DNA of 64,000 nucleotides from Pirellulaceae bacterium (GCA_019636385.1 JAHBXT010000003.1:806001-870000), one strand, 5' to 3'; shown: positions 35,445 to 44,966, numbered from the stretch's first letter. Notes: generated by a model not told the origin, from the letters alone. Numbers and translations: made by a program.

Positions 35445-36979
35445 AATGCTGGCTCCGATTCTGACCGATCGCCTTCTGCTTGATACGCTCGCCAATCCGG
35501 TGGCTCAACATCGAAGGTTAGCCGCGTCTCAAATTGCCAGGGATATTCGATTGCCTCTGGGCTGTGGTTAATACGCTTGCTGGACACCGAGTACTTGACG
35601 CTGCGCAGCCGATTCTCGAGCTCGGCGATATCCTCTGGCTGCGAGACTTGCACGGACAGGTCGATGATGCCTTGGTGCCCTAAAGCCGAAGCGTTCAAGC
35701 GGCGAACTGTGGCGTTTTGGCCATTGGGCAATCGCTGGGAAACTTCGCTTAACACCCCCAGCCAATTAACTTGGTTGGCCAGCCAAGTCTCAACCACATT
35801 TACTTGATCTGACTTTTCTTGAAATCTAGCCAGTTGCTTTTGCTCCTGCGCCACTTCAGCTTCTAGATTGGCCACCTGTTCTTCAAGTTGCCAGACATCT
35901 GACTTTAGAGCGCCGCCAGCGATGCTCAGGGCTACGGATGCCGCCATCGCCCACAGTACCGGCCGTACCCATGGCTTGGGTGGCGCAGGTGAAAGTTTGG
36001 GTGCCAATAGATTGACAATCAATTGGTCATTCAAAGCATCCCAAGCGGCACCATACAGAGGCACTATAGAATCGTTCATGCTGTCCAAAGTGCTGGAAGC
36101 GTGCCGCGATTCAACGACATCCCAATCTGCAGCTGCATTGAGCGTACATACTTCAAGGGTTTGCCGTTGAGATCGCAATCCTTCCGCCAGCCGTTGACCA
36201 GTCGCGTGCGCATGTTGCACATACCAACGACGCGGCAAGGATTCAATTTCGTGCGGCAAAAGCGTCAAACATCGCTCGGTCTCCAGTAAGAGCTGCTCGG
36301 CGACACGCTCGATGTCGTCTAGGTTTACGCGCATCGAGCGAAAAATCAGCGGGCGAGTGCCGTGGCATAGCGAAAGTTCAACTTCGCCATGATAAAGTTG
36401 CACCACAATGTTTAGTACAGCCTGATCGCTGCTGGCACGCCTTAGCGTAGACAGTGCTGCCAATTGCCGGACACACACGGCCGAGAGTCGCCAACCAGCC
36501 TGGGCTGCATCCGCGCGTAGGCTGTCAATCCATGAAGCTGCAACGGCAAAAGCCATTACCTGTTGAGATTCCATAGAATCTGGCGAGGTAACCAGGAAAT
36601 CGACCGCCGGCGGGATTTCAGATTCTCCTAATTGCCGATCGACTTCTATGGCCACCAAATCAGGCAATTCACCTGAGCTGGCAGCCGGCAAGTTCAAGGT
36701 CAATACGTCCACTTCAGGTCGTGAGAGCAGGGCGACCAAAGGTAGCGCAGCATGTCCACTGGGCTGCAGGTGCGCGGCCAACGCGCTCAGCGCAGTTGTG
36801 CTGCCGCTGTAGGAGACACTGCCAAGCTCCACTATTTGATGGCGTTTGCCAGTGCGATGGGCCACTAGATACCAAACAGTTTCCCGATCCCAGAAGGCGG
36901 CGACCAGTTTTGTTGGAGGTTTCCAACGGCGGCGAACCGGGAGAATACTTTGTAGCGACCAATTGTCAAATACTCTCAT
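35441..36979 (-). CDS. GspL/PilM-PilN-like protein
   Basis: A 512-residue protein with a cytoplasmic actin-like region of about 330 residues (LVAAFWDRETVWYLVAHRTG, LVAIEVDRQLGESE, IERVAEQLLLETERCLTLLP) followed by one membrane helix (WVRPVLWAMAASVALSIAGG). Then come a coiled coil (VWQLEEQVANLEAEVAQEQK) and a periplasmic ferredoxin-like domain. This is the GspL layout, or PilM fused to PilN. It should recruit the ATPase to the inner-membrane platform. Translation is coupled to the GspK-like gene upstream and the PilO-like gene downstream through ATGA overlaps. Confidence 0.65.
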   Translation of the reverse strand: MRVFDNWSLQSILPVRRRWKPPTKLVAAFWDRETVWYLVAHRTGKRHQIVELGSVSYSGSTTALSALAAHLQPSGHAALPLVALLSRPEVDVLTLNLPAASSGELPDLVAIEVDRQLGESEIPPAVDFLVTSPDSMESQQVMAFAVAASWIDSLRADAAQAGWRLSAVCVRQLAALSTLRRASSDQAVLNIVVQLYHGEVELSLCHGTRPLIFRSMRVNLDDIERVAEQLLLETERCLTLLPHEIESLPRRWYVQHAHATGQRLAEGLRSQRQTLEVCTLNAAADWDVVESRHASSTLDSMNDSIVPLYGAAWDALNDQLIVNLLAPKLSPAPPKPWVRPVLWAMAASVALSIAGGALKSDVWQLEEQVANLEAEVAQEQKQLARFQEKSDQVNVVETWLANQVNWLGVLSEVSQRLPNGQNATVRRLNASALGHQGIIDLSVQVSQPEDIAELENRLRSVKYSVSSKRINHSPEAIEYPWQFETRLTFDVEPPDWRAYQAEGDRSESEPAL

Positions 36980-38775
36980 TGCATACTCTCAGTCCTAGCA
37001 GTGGCGACTCCGCGTTGTTGTTGGGATAAATCAACTCCAGACAATTCGTCGGTCGTAAAGCCACGATCCCACTGATGCCAAGTTTGAAAATCGCGAATAA
37101 TTGCTGGACGAACCTTTGCGTCAATGCATGCGGTGCAGCGAAATAGAGTACTTCGATCGTCTAGGAAGCCGACGACCTGGCATGAGTAAACATCGCTACG
37201 AGTCGTCAGGTAGGGCTCAATTGAAACTAAACGCGACAAATCGAGCGCACCTTCCGCCAGCAAACGTTCTAGTAGTCCAGTACCTGAATCTTGATCAAAA
37301 CCTACTCCTGCCAGTCGCGACCGGTGGCTCACAATGGCCTCGGCAAGCGCACGGTCCATTCCGGGGATGGCCATCAACACCGGTAGTGGAGCCTCGGTCA
37401 AGTCAATTCTTCCTTCAAACGAAGCTCTGCCGTCAACCGCGACTTCAACCAGTAAGGTATTAAGATAATTGCCCGCCCGGACAATTTCAGCTGAAAAAGG
37501 ACTGGCCATTCGTCGTTTGCGACTATTCCTGGCGCTGCCAGCAGTTGAGTCGGCAGAATCTTGCACCTCAACAACTGCATCAATTAACTCGACTGGCGAG
37601 CGAAGTTGATAGCTGGCCGGAATCGCAAAGTTCGGTGGCTCGATCTGTGCGGACATCGTGTCTGTTGAAGGTGCTGGCGACTGTGATGGCGGCGGTGTCG
37701 AAACAGTATTGGTCTGCCCCAAAGTTGAGCTGCTACCGCCAGACGCAGCAGGCCTTGAGCGTGGAACCCGACCAGCAGCAGAACGCCTTCTTGCCGAGGG
37801 GCCATACTGCCGAAATGCAACGGCAAAATTTGCTTGTTCAGCCGTCCAAATCTCCAGCAACTGCCGATGCAGTTCACGTAGATCAGGTTGATTCAAGTCG
37901 ATGCGGCGTCGTCCGCTAGGAGTCTCGTTGCGACCCCCGCTATGCCACGTCACAAAACGATTCCAAGTTGGAACCACGATATCCCCAACTGCCTCGCCTC
38001 CAGATCCAGCCGCGCCACCAGCCATTGGCATTTCAGCTTCACGAATTGTTGAATTCCGTATCGAGCTAGCTGTGGAGCCATTTCGGTAGGGAGCAGCAAT
38101 CGCATTACTGCGTAATGCAAGTTCGATCGTGTCTACCTGATAATTTCGGTTTGAATCGAAGCCCTGCCACAGCTCATCCAACTCTGGTCCGGATGGCAAT
38201 TGATTGGACAATCGACTGAGCCACGCATCGATGACTGGCGCTGTTGCGCCCGGGAGCGAGAGCAGTACTTGTCGCGCATGCCCTGGACGCTCGCGATCCC
38301 AGGCCAACAGCGAGGGTAAGTGAATCTTGGCCGACTCATTTTCCAATCCAAAGACAAACCGTTGAGTCAGGTTTGTGCCCGGGGAGGCTTGATCTTGCAT
38401 TACCTCAAGGGATTCGGCAGCGTTCGGCACTGGCATTGGCGACACGATACTTGTTCGCCAGACCGGCTCATGTTCAATGCTACGACTAACCTCCTCTTCC
38501 AGTCCAACGCGGACACTGGCAAATAGCTCAGGATTGTCGCTTAAATTGCCCAGCGACCGGCGGACATTCATCGGCTGCTCGAGGATATTGGCAACAAGTT
38601 CAAGCCCACTTTCAGCGGCTAGGCGGGCATGCACTTGTTGCTCGTGCAATCGCGTCCAGCGATACTGACTATTCATCAGAAAGGCATATCCATAAGCGCT
38701 CATGGCTGCCATGACGACCAGCACCAACACTACCAGCAGTGCCATTCCTTCTCGTTGAGTTGAACGCAACGTCAT
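36976..38775 (-). CDS. gspK: GspK-like minor pseudopilin
   Basis: A 599-residue pseudopilin. The N-terminus REGMALLVVLVLVVMAAMSA has a Gly before the mature Met and no Glu at position 5, as in GspK. An alpha-helical domain follows, with two helix-hairpin-helix-type segments (ATAPVIDAWLSRLSNQLPSG; MAIPGMDRALAEAIVSHRSR). It is about 250 residues longer than proteobacterial GspK because of a Pro/Ser-rich insertion around residues 330-380. It would cap the pseudopilus tip with the I and J proteins. Both ends overlap neighbours by four bases. Confidence 0.8.
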   Translation of the reverse strand: MTLRSTQREGMALLVVLVLVVMAAMSAYGYAFLMNSQYRWTRLHEQQVHARLAAESGLELVANILEQPMNVRRSLGNLSDNPELFASVRVGLEEEVSRSIEHEPVWRTSIVSPMPVPNAAESLEVMQDQASPGTNLTQRFVFGLENESAKIHLPSLLAWDRERPGHARQVLLSLPGATAPVIDAWLSRLSNQLPSGPELDELWQGFDSNRNYQVDTIELALRSNAIAAPYRNGSTASSIRNSTIREAEMPMAGGAAGSGGEAVGDIVVPTWNRFVTWHSGGRNETPSGRRRIDLNQPDLRELHRQLLEIWTAEQANFAVAFRQYGPSARRRSAAGRVPRSRPAASGGSSSTLGQTNTVSTPPPSQSPAPSTDTMSAQIEPPNFAIPASYQLRSPVELIDAVVEVQDSADSTAGSARNSRKRRMASPFSAEIVRAGNYLNTLLVEVAVDGRASFEGRIDLTEAPLPVLMAIPGMDRALAEAIVSHRSRLAGVGFDQDSGTGLLERLLAEGALDLSRLVSIEPYLTTRSDVYSCQVVGFLDDRSTLFRCTACIDAKVRPAIIRDFQTWHQWDRGFTTDELSGVDLSQQQRGVATARTESMQ

Positions 38776-40052
38776 GGTGAAGTTCCGACAAGGGCATCCG
38801 GGCTCGTTTCACCAGTATCGGTAGAACTTGACATACTACCTTCTGATTTGTTCCCAACGCACACAACGACATATACATCGGCTGGGTTCGCCGGGTCGCG
38901 TAGCAAAGTACCTTGCTCGCCATCAGCGCTGGCGGAATTCAGTGTTGACTTACTGAATGACTGTTGAACTAGGGGTTGTGGCGACTCGAACTGCGTCTGA
39001 CCGACAACACCAACGCGATCCGTGGCAAAATCACGGGCCCCACCGATCGATGGATACTTTGAACTGTGCTCGGCGGTCGGCAAATTGAAAACTAAGGCCA
39101 CTGCGGTAGGCAGCCGACGGTTACTTTGACTATTCCAATTCGATCGCCATGCGGAGCCGTCGCAGTATAAAAAGCGCGGGCTTGACAAACCTGGCAAGCG
39201 CACAGAATTGTCTTCCATACCGTTCCAAGGTTCAGCATCAACTGTTTGGCGGTACAGATCGGCTGCCGACAATTCACGCTGAGAATTGTCGGCCAATTGC
39301 GAAGCAGCGTTACTAGCAACATTCAGGGGGCGATATTCCCGTCGAACCATGATCCATTTCTCGGAGGCTGGCTGATCTAGCATGCTTGACCTGCTAGGTG
39401 TTCCCAAACCAGCTTGGGATTCATCGAGTTCGAGCCGATATTCGACTTGGGCCGTCGCCATGCGTCCGCCATCGCCGAATGTTCGGCGTGCCGAGTTGCT
39501 TTGCGGAGGCCATTCAGGCTGGCTGGCCACACCAATGTCGGTTGCTGACGATTCGAGATCGTCTTGATCGACGATTTGCTTCAATAGGTCAATCGGATGC
39601 GGTTGCAGGAGCACGGTGGCGGAAAAGCCGAATTCATCGCCGCGAAACATGGCAGGTGATGGTGACTTTTGATCGGCCACCAAAACAGTGTTCTGCGGGA
39701 GGATTCGCATCAGATCCTGCTGTAACCAGACTCGCGAGGCGCGTACCACCTCGATGCGCTGAACCAGTTCGCGACCCCGCCGCTCTGCGTTCTGGTAAGT
39801 ATTCAGAATGCTCCAAGCTGCGGTCAGTAGAGCGGCCAGCAGTCCCAGTGCAATCATGAGTTCCAGCAATGAATAAGCAGGTCGCAGGCTAGCCAGAGTT
39901 GGTGTCACTAGGCTCTGGCGAACATAGCTGGCGACGCCAGACGGCGGACATCGGTCGGCCGCCTGCCGAACTGGAATTGGAGGACGTCGAGCCGGTCCAT
40001 TGAAACTTTGCTGAGAAGTAGTTCTTAGCACGCCTATTCCAGCAAGACTCAC
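38772..40052 (-). CDS. gspJ: GspJ-like minor pseudopilin
   Basis: A 426-residue protein with the prepilin motif AYSLLELMIALGLLAALLTA, cleaved after Ala in place of the usual Gly, at about residue 59. The helix continues into ILNTYQNAERRGRELVQRIE as in GspJ. The start is GTG at 40052, placed by a GTGA overlap with the stop of the gene upstream. This leaves an unusually long leader of about 59 residues. A long Ser/Gln-rich region follows the first globular segment. With GspI and GspK it should form the pseudopilus tip. Confidence 0.75.
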   Translation of the reverse strand: MSLAGIGVLRTTSQQSFNGPARRPPIPVRQAADRCPPSGVASYVRQSLVTPTLASLRPAYSLLELMIALGLLAALLTAAWSILNTYQNAERRGRELVQRIEVVRASRVWLQQDLMRILPQNTVLVADQKSPSPAMFRGDEFGFSATVLLQPHPIDLLKQIVDQDDLESSATDIGVASQPEWPPQSNSARRTFGDGGRMATAQVEYRLELDESQAGLGTPSRSSMLDQPASEKWIMVRREYRPLNVASNAASQLADNSQRELSAADLYRQTVDAEPWNGMEDNSVRLPGLSSPRFLYCDGSAWRSNWNSQSNRRLPTAVALVFNLPTAEHSSKYPSIGGARDFATDRVGVVGQTQFESPQPLVQQSFSKSTLNSASADGEQGTLLRDPANPADVYVVVCVGNKSEGSMSSSTDTGETSPDALVGTSP

Positions 40053-40762
40053 AACCGTCCACCTCCGCCAGCGTCGCGCATGGCCCTGGCTGGCGGTGCA
40101 ACTTGAGCAGCCTCAGTCGCCGAGCCGGAATCTAGCGCTTCTATGGGCCGGCGTGCCAAGCGGCTGAGTCTGCACAGCGGCTCACGCGCTTCACTTGACC
40201 CGGTTACATCACCGTCAAATACCTCGACAATCACCCGTTGAAGTGTGGATACACGATTCTCATTTGGGCCGCCTGGGGACACAGGGCCTTTTGGGGATAC
40301 AGCACTTGGCCCTCCGCCTGGGGACAGAGCACTTGATGATTCTGAAGTGACTTGGTTAAAGTCCGTCGTGATAATCCGATAGCTCATCGGAATCGGGCCG
40401 TCGAGGGGCCCTGTCCAATCCGTCTGCCGGCTATCCTGCGGAAAAACCGCCAGAAACTCGTCCAGGACGGACTGTGCGGCGGCGTACGCCAACGTCTGGC
40501 GCTCGGCTCTGGTGCCAAATCTGGCTCCTGCTCCAACGACCGAAACTAGAATCATAGCGCTGCCCGCCAAAACGGCAGTGGCAATGATGACTTCGAGCAG
40601 CGAAAAGCCGGTGCGATAGGGACTATCTAGCTTTTTTCGCCGACCGTCCCAGCAAACGTAGCGCCCCCAAGTCCCAAGTCCTAAAGTCGAAAGTTCAGGT
40701 ACGGTTTGTCGCCGGAGCCATGCGTCGAGAGTTCTAAGTCGATTTTGCACAAGTCGACTCAT
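40049..40762 (-). CDS. gspI: GspI-like minor pseudopilin
   Basis: A 237-residue protein with a prepilin motif TGFSLLEVIIATAVLAGSA (Gly before Phe, Glu at +5) and the GspI-like continuation YAAAQSVLDEFLAVFP. The ATG at 40762 overlaps the stop of the GspH-like gene (ATGA), giving a leader of 52 residues, much longer than the usual 6-12. A Gly/Pro/Ser-rich stretch of about 30 residues near residue 150 contains a small imperfect repeat. It ends in a GTGA overlap with the GspJ-like gene. Confidence 0.75.
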   Translation of the reverse strand: MSRLVQNRLRTLDAWLRRQTVPELSTLGLGTWGRYVCWDGRRKKLDSPYRTGFSLLEVIIATAVLAGSAMILVSVVGAGARFGTRAERQTLAYAAAQSVLDEFLAVFPQDSRQTDWTGPLDGPIPMSYRIITTDFNQVTSESSSALSPGGGPSAVSPKGPVSPGGPNENRVSTLQRVIVEVFDGDVTGSSEAREPLCRLSRLARRPIEALDSGSATEAAQVAPPARAMRDAGGGGRL

Positions 40763-41442
40763 GGGATAATCTCCACTGCACCGGTCATGGCCCGATAGAG
40801 TACGGTTATGGTTTGGTTGACCTGCTGGTCGCGCAGGCGTATGTGCGCGTCGCGCCCCAACCCGTCTGCCGCAATTGCCAGCCACCATGTCTTGGGCGAA
40901 GCAGATGGATCGAACTCCTCGGTCGACAAATTCTGCTGCATCACCAACGTTGTTGGCGCGCCATCCGTTGTGGGCAGTAGCGTACCCACCGCGCCGTCGG
41001 TCGAACTAAAGTCGGTGACCGGAGCAGTGATCGACCAATAGACCTGGTCGATCACTACGTTGGTGGGGAATCGATAGCGGCTGGCTGAAGCCTGTGTGGC
41101 TGCGTCGAAGCGAGACAGCGTTTGGGCAGCAGTGCTACCGTGAGAGCGATTGGCATCCAAACTCTGGGCTAACTGGTCGAAGCTACCATACGTTACCTGG
41201 CTTGAGCCGGCAGCCAGCTCCACCATGTGCACCTGGCCGCGCTCGAGTGCTTGATGTCGAGTCTGATCTAAGACATCTCGTAGTCCCTGAGCGGCTTCGC
41301 TGAGTGCAGACCGCTGTAGTGGCTTGCTTAAACTGGGCCAGACCAGCGCGGTCGCACCGACCATGACCGACAATACGATCATCAATTCCAGCAAGCTAAA
41401 TGCAGCTCGCACTGCGCGAAATATGGTCGTGTGTCGAATCAC
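40759..41442 (-). CDS. gspH: GspH-like minor pseudopilin
   Basis: About 227 residues with the prepilin motif AAFSLLELMIVLSVMVGATA and the GspH-typical sequence LSEAAQGLRDVLDQTRHQAL with a beta-rich remainder. Cleavage would be after Ala. The GTG at 41442 gives a short basic leader (RHTTIFRAVRA) and a GAGG upstream. The open frame reaches an ATG at 41520, which would overlap the GspG gene by 43 bases, so the start is uncertain. It is coupled to the GspI-like gene through ATGA. Confidence 0.75.
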   Translation of the reverse strand: MIRHTTIFRAVRAAFSLLELMIVLSVMVGATALVWPSLSKPLQRSALSEAAQGLRDVLDQTRHQALERGQVHMVELAAGSSQVTYGSFDQLAQSLDANRSHGSTAAQTLSRFDAATQASASRYRFPTNVVIDQVYWSITAPVTDFSSTDGAVGTLLPTTDGAPTTLVMQQNLSTEEFDPSASPKTWWLAIAADGLGRDAHIRLRDQQVNQTITVLYRAMTGAVEIIP

Positions 41443-41476
41443 CCTGCGCCTCGATCGGCCGTCACACTTTGGTGTG

Positions 41477-41995
41477 TTACCGCGTTGCCTGAGCACTGCC
41501 AGTGTTTCCAGCGGCGGCATCCTCCTGATCCTGCACCGCGCGATTGCTGATGTCGTCGCTCGTACCTGGTTGACGATCCGGTCCCATCGAGAAAATCAAT
41601 GGAAAGTCCGAGGCTTGATCTTGATCAGCGCCATCGCTGGCCAGTTGGTCAGCACCGGCATACTCATATTGCAAGGCACTGCCCCAGGGATCGACAGGCA
41701 ATTTGCCATCTTCCAGATAGGGGCCAGACCAATTGCGAGCCAGTGACTCATCTTCAGGGGCCTTGACCAACATTTCCAGACCTTCTTCGGTGATTGGAAA
41801 GCTACGCATGTCGGCCGCATACAGCTTAAGCGCAGCGACAACATTGCCGATTTGTAACTGAGCGGTACGAATGTCAGCCTTCTTCTGTGTGCCCAAAAGT
41901 CGTGGTCCCACGACGGCCATCAAGCCCACCAAGATGATCAAGACGATCATGACTTCCAGCAGCGTCAAGCCGCGACGATTATTTCCGTGTTTCAC
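41477..41995 (-). CDS. gspG: GspG major pseudopilin
   Basis: A 172-residue major pseudopilin of the type II secretion pseudopilus. The nine-residue leader ends in RRG, and the mature helix is LTLLEVMIVLIILVGLMAVV with Glu at +5. The diagnostic GspG segments are present: ADIRTAQLQIGNVVAALKLY, SFPITEEGLEMLV, WSGPYLEDGKLPVDPWGSAL and the C-terminal calcium-loop region (DGADQDQASD, GTSDDIS). The GTG at 41995 has GGGAG eight bases upstream and gives the standard leader; a TTG at 42016 is the alternative. The tail after the conserved core is Ala/Gln-rich. Confidence 0.92.
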   Translation of the reverse strand: MKHGNNRRGLTLLEVMIVLIILVGLMAVVGPRLLGTQKKADIRTAQLQIGNVVAALKLYAADMRSFPITEEGLEMLVKAPEDESLARNWSGPYLEDGKLPVDPWGSALQYEYAGADQLASDGADQDQASDFPLIFSMGPDRQPGTSDDISNRAVQDQEDAAAGNTGSAQATR

Positions 41996-42040
41996 TGATT
42001 CAGCTCCCCATTTCAATAGAGTTTCGGTAAACCAAGGCGA

Positions 42041-43261
42041 CTAACCGACCGATGCATTCAGGTCAAATACAGGCAGCAGCACGCCAACGATAACAAACAT
42101 AACCAGACACCCGATAACCACCAGGGTCAGCGGTTCGATCAATCTGACCAGGACTTCCAATCTTCTTTCGATACGATTGTCGATTCGATCCGCGATTTTC
42201 ACTAGTACTTCGTCCAGTGTGTTGGATTCTTCGGCCACGCGAATCATGGCCATAACTTGCGGTGGAATCAGGCCACTCGCAGCCAGGGGTTTCGATAGCG
42301 AATCCCCTGCCGTGATGTTATCTGCAGAGTTTAGCATCGCATCGGCCAGCAACATATTTCCGGTTGACTCGCTACTAATCTTCAGTGACTTAAGTAGCGG
42401 TACCCCATTGCGTAGCAGGGTCCCCAACACTCGGCAGGCGCGTGATACCGCTGCATCATGAAACACACCACCTAAAATCGGTATTTTCAGTTTTGTACGA
42501 TCCAGCCAGCGTCGGCCCGCTTGGGTCTTTAGCAGTCGATAAACCCCATAGCTGATCGCCGCCAAGCCGGCTGCCACCAAGACGCCATACTGCATCAGTG
42601 TATGGCTGGCACCCAACAGCAGCACCGTGACCAATGGCAAGCCCGCCCCCGTCTGCTCCAAGCGATCAAAGAACGGCTGAAACTTGGGAACCATGAATAC
42701 GATCATGACAGTCACGATCACCGTTCCAACGCTGGCCAAAATCAAGGGGTAGGTCAAGGCGCTCACGATCTTGCCTCGCATCTCATCTTGTTTGCGTAAA
42801 AAGACACTGGTTCGCTGCAAGGCTTCTTCCAGGAAGGCCCCCTCTTGACCTGCGCGAATCATGCTCAACGTTAGCTCGGAAAAAATCGCGGACTCTTGAG
42901 CCATCGCTTGATCTAGCGTGCTACCTTGTGACACTTGATCATGAATCCTGAGAACGGCCTGCTTCAAACGCGGATTCTCCGTAGCGTCCGCCAATATTTT
43001 CAGACCGTCCAGCATCGCCACGCCGCCACTGAGCAAATCTGACAGCTGCGAGCAGAAGTCTGCAACCTGCTCCTTCTTGATGCGGACTGGCAATTCGAAA
43101 GTCGACCATGAACCAACGCTGGGCGTAATGTCCGTGACCTTCATCGGATATAGCGATTGATCGCGCAGCCGCTGCAAGGCTTCTCCTCGAGTGGCTGCAC
43201 TCATCTTACCAGAGTGCATCTGGCCGGCCAGCGATTTGGCCGTGTAAGCGAAGTCAGGCAT
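42041..43261 (-). CDS. gspF: GspF/PilC-type inner-membrane platform protein
   Basis: A 406-residue protein with two GspF domains, each ending in membrane helices. The first starts at EQVADFCSQLSDLLSGGVAM with the GAFLEEALQR segment; the second contains RACRVLGTLLRNGVPLLKSL and the final helix ERRLEVLVRLIEPLTLVVIG. This is the conserved polytopic platform on which pseudopilins are assembled. The ATG at 43261 gives the standard N-terminus MPDFAYTAKSLAG. It lies 10 bases after gspE. Confidence 0.92.
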   Translation of the reverse strand: MPDFAYTAKSLAGQMHSGKMSAATRGEALQRLRDQSLYPMKVTDITPSVGSWSTFELPVRIKKEQVADFCSQLSDLLSGGVAMLDGLKILADATENPRLKQAVLRIHDQVSQGSTLDQAMAQESAIFSELTLSMIRAGQEGAFLEEALQRTSVFLRKQDEMRGKIVSALTYPLILASVGTVIVTVMIVFMVPKFQPFFDRLEQTGAGLPLVTVLLLGASHTLMQYGVLVAAGLAAISYGVYRLLKTQAGRRWLDRTKLKIPILGGVFHDAAVSRACRVLGTLLRNGVPLLKSLKISSESTGNMLLADAMLNSADNITAGDSLSKPLAASGLIPPQVMAMIRVAEESNTLDEVLVKIADRIDNRIERRLEVLVRLIEPLTLVVIGCLVMFVIVGVLLPVFDLNASVG

Positions 43262-43271
43262 CGCGAAAATC

Positions 43272-44966
43272 TCAGTCGGCCTTGGTGACCCGCAGTACCT
43301 CGTCCAGAGTCGTTGTACCGTTGAGCACTTTATTCCAACCATCCATGCGCAGGGTGTGCATTCCGTTCTTCATTGCCGATTGCTTGATAACGTCCGACGT
43401 AATCCGCTCGGTAACGAGTTGTCGAATTTCTTCGTTGGCCACCAACAATTCGTAGATGCCAATTCGCCCACGGTAGCCAGTACGGCGACAGGCTTCACAG
43501 CCACCAGGACGGTAGAGTTTCAAGTTCGGATTCAGTCGCGCTTCAGCCGGAAAATCGCTCGGCAAATCATTGGGGTCCGGGCGATAGGATTCCTTGCACT
43601 CATCGCACAACACGCGCACCAATCGCTGAGCCAGTACGCCTGAAATCGTGCTCGCTACCAGAAACGGCTCAACTCCCATATCGCATAATCGCATGAAAGC
43701 GCTAGCCGCATCGTTGGTGTGCAGGGTACTGAAAACCATGTGACCCGTCAGCGATGCCTGGGTAGCATTTTCGGCAGTCTCCAAATCCCGAATTTCGCCG
43801 ACCAGCACCACATCCGGATCATGCCGCAGAATGGCTCGCAAGCACGCAGCAAACGTCAAACCAACTTTGGCGTGGACCTGGATCTGATTGATGCCTTCCA
43901 GTTGATACTCGATCGGGTCTTCAGTCGTGATGATTTTTACTTCTTCCGACTTAATTTCACTCAGCGCGCTATACAGCGTCGTGGTCTTGCCCGAACCGGT
44001 CGGGCCAGTCACAAGCACGATGCCGTGCGGCTGGCGGATCAGTTGCTGGAATTGGTCGTGCACGGCTTCCGGCATGCCAATGCCGCGCAACGAGAATTTC
44101 AAGTTCGACTTATCGAGCACGCGCATGACGACGCTTTCGCCGTGCAGCATCGGAATTACAGACACGCGAATGTCGATCTCGCGACCGCTGAGCCGCAGTT
44201 TGATACGTCCGTCTTGGGGCACTCGCTTTTCAGCGATGTTCAGCCGAGCCATAATCTTCAGGCGGCTGATGATGGCGGCGCAGAAGTGGTTCATTTCCGG
44301 CGGAGTAGGTTGCTTTTGCAAAACACCGTCAACGCGATATCGCAGCTTGAGTCCACCCTCTTGAGACTCAATGTGAATATCGCTTGCGCGAGCTTCGATG
44401 GCTTCGGTTAGAATCTCATTTACCAGTCGAACGACTGACGCCTGCTGCGCCTCTTCGACAACTTCCAAACTATTGGCATCTAAGCCCTCGAGGATCTCCG
44501 CATCACCGGTTTGCAGACGCTGCAAGGCAATCAATCCATCAATCGTCTCTGCACCCACGCCCAAGTGCCGCTTAATCAGCCGTTGGATCATTTCGGGAGC
44601 TGCTACAACCGGATGCACCTCCAACTCCAGCGCTGAAGCCACGGTATCAACCGCTGCGAAATCAAATGGATTGCTGATGGCTAGCTTGAGCCAATTGTCG
44701 CCGCGCTCCAGGGGAAATATCTCATGGCGATGAATCAACTTGATTGGAAATCCATCCAATGCCTGAGCATCCAAATCCAATTCTTCGGACTCAAGACACT
44801 CCAGCCCCATGGAACGTGCTGCAACCGCCAGCAGGTGGTTTGCATTATCGAAATCCCATTGGTCGGCCAAGGTGTCAATCGGCTCGCCTTCGCGAAGACA
44901 ATCGGCCACTTGGCGTAGTTGGGTCGAGTCGAGCCGGGTTTCAAGCAGTTTCGCATTGGTAAGCAT
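43272..44966 (-). CDS. gspE: GspE/PilB-type secretion ATPase
   Basis: A 564-residue hexameric ATPase that drives pseudopilus assembly from the cytoplasm. The N-terminal GspE/MshEN domain (about residues 60-140) precedes the ATPase core with Walker A GPTGSGKTT (321-329), an Asp box (TTEDPIEYQL), Walker B VVLVGEIRD (386-394) and a His box (GHMVFSTLHTNDA). Paired zinc cysteines are at 454/457 and 490/493. AGGA ten bases before the ATG at 44966 supports the start. It heads the E-F-G-H-I-J-K operon. Confidence 0.94.
   Translation of the reverse strand: MLTNAKLLETRLDSTQLRQVADCLREGEPIDTLADQWDFDNANHLLAVAARSMGLECLESEELDLDAQALDGFPIKLIHRHEIFPLERGDNWLKLAISNPFDFAAVDTVASALELEVHPVVAAPEMIQRLIKRHLGVGAETIDGLIALQRLQTGDAEILEGLDANSLEVVEEAQQASVVRLVNEILTEAIEARASDIHIESQEGGLKLRYRVDGVLQKQPTPPEMNHFCAAIISRLKIMARLNIAEKRVPQDGRIKLRLSGREIDIRVSVIPMLHGESVVMRVLDKSNLKFSLRGIGMPEAVHDQFQQLIRQPHGIVLVTGPTGSGKTTTLYSALSEIKSEEVKIITTEDPIEYQLEGINQIQVHAKVGLTFAACLRAILRHDPDVVLVGEIRDLETAENATQASLTGHMVFSTLHTNDAASAFMRLCDMGVEPFLVASTISGVLAQRLVRVLCDECKESYRPDPNDLPSDFPAEARLNPNLKLYRPGGCEACRRTGYRGRIGIYELLVANEEIRQLVTERITSDVIKQSAMKNGMHTLRMDGWNKVLNGTTTLDEVLRVTKAD

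Noticed and set aside
43719..44411. A 230-codon plus-strand open frame
   Set aside because: It is antisense to gspE, whose Walker motifs are clear, so this frame is a shadow.
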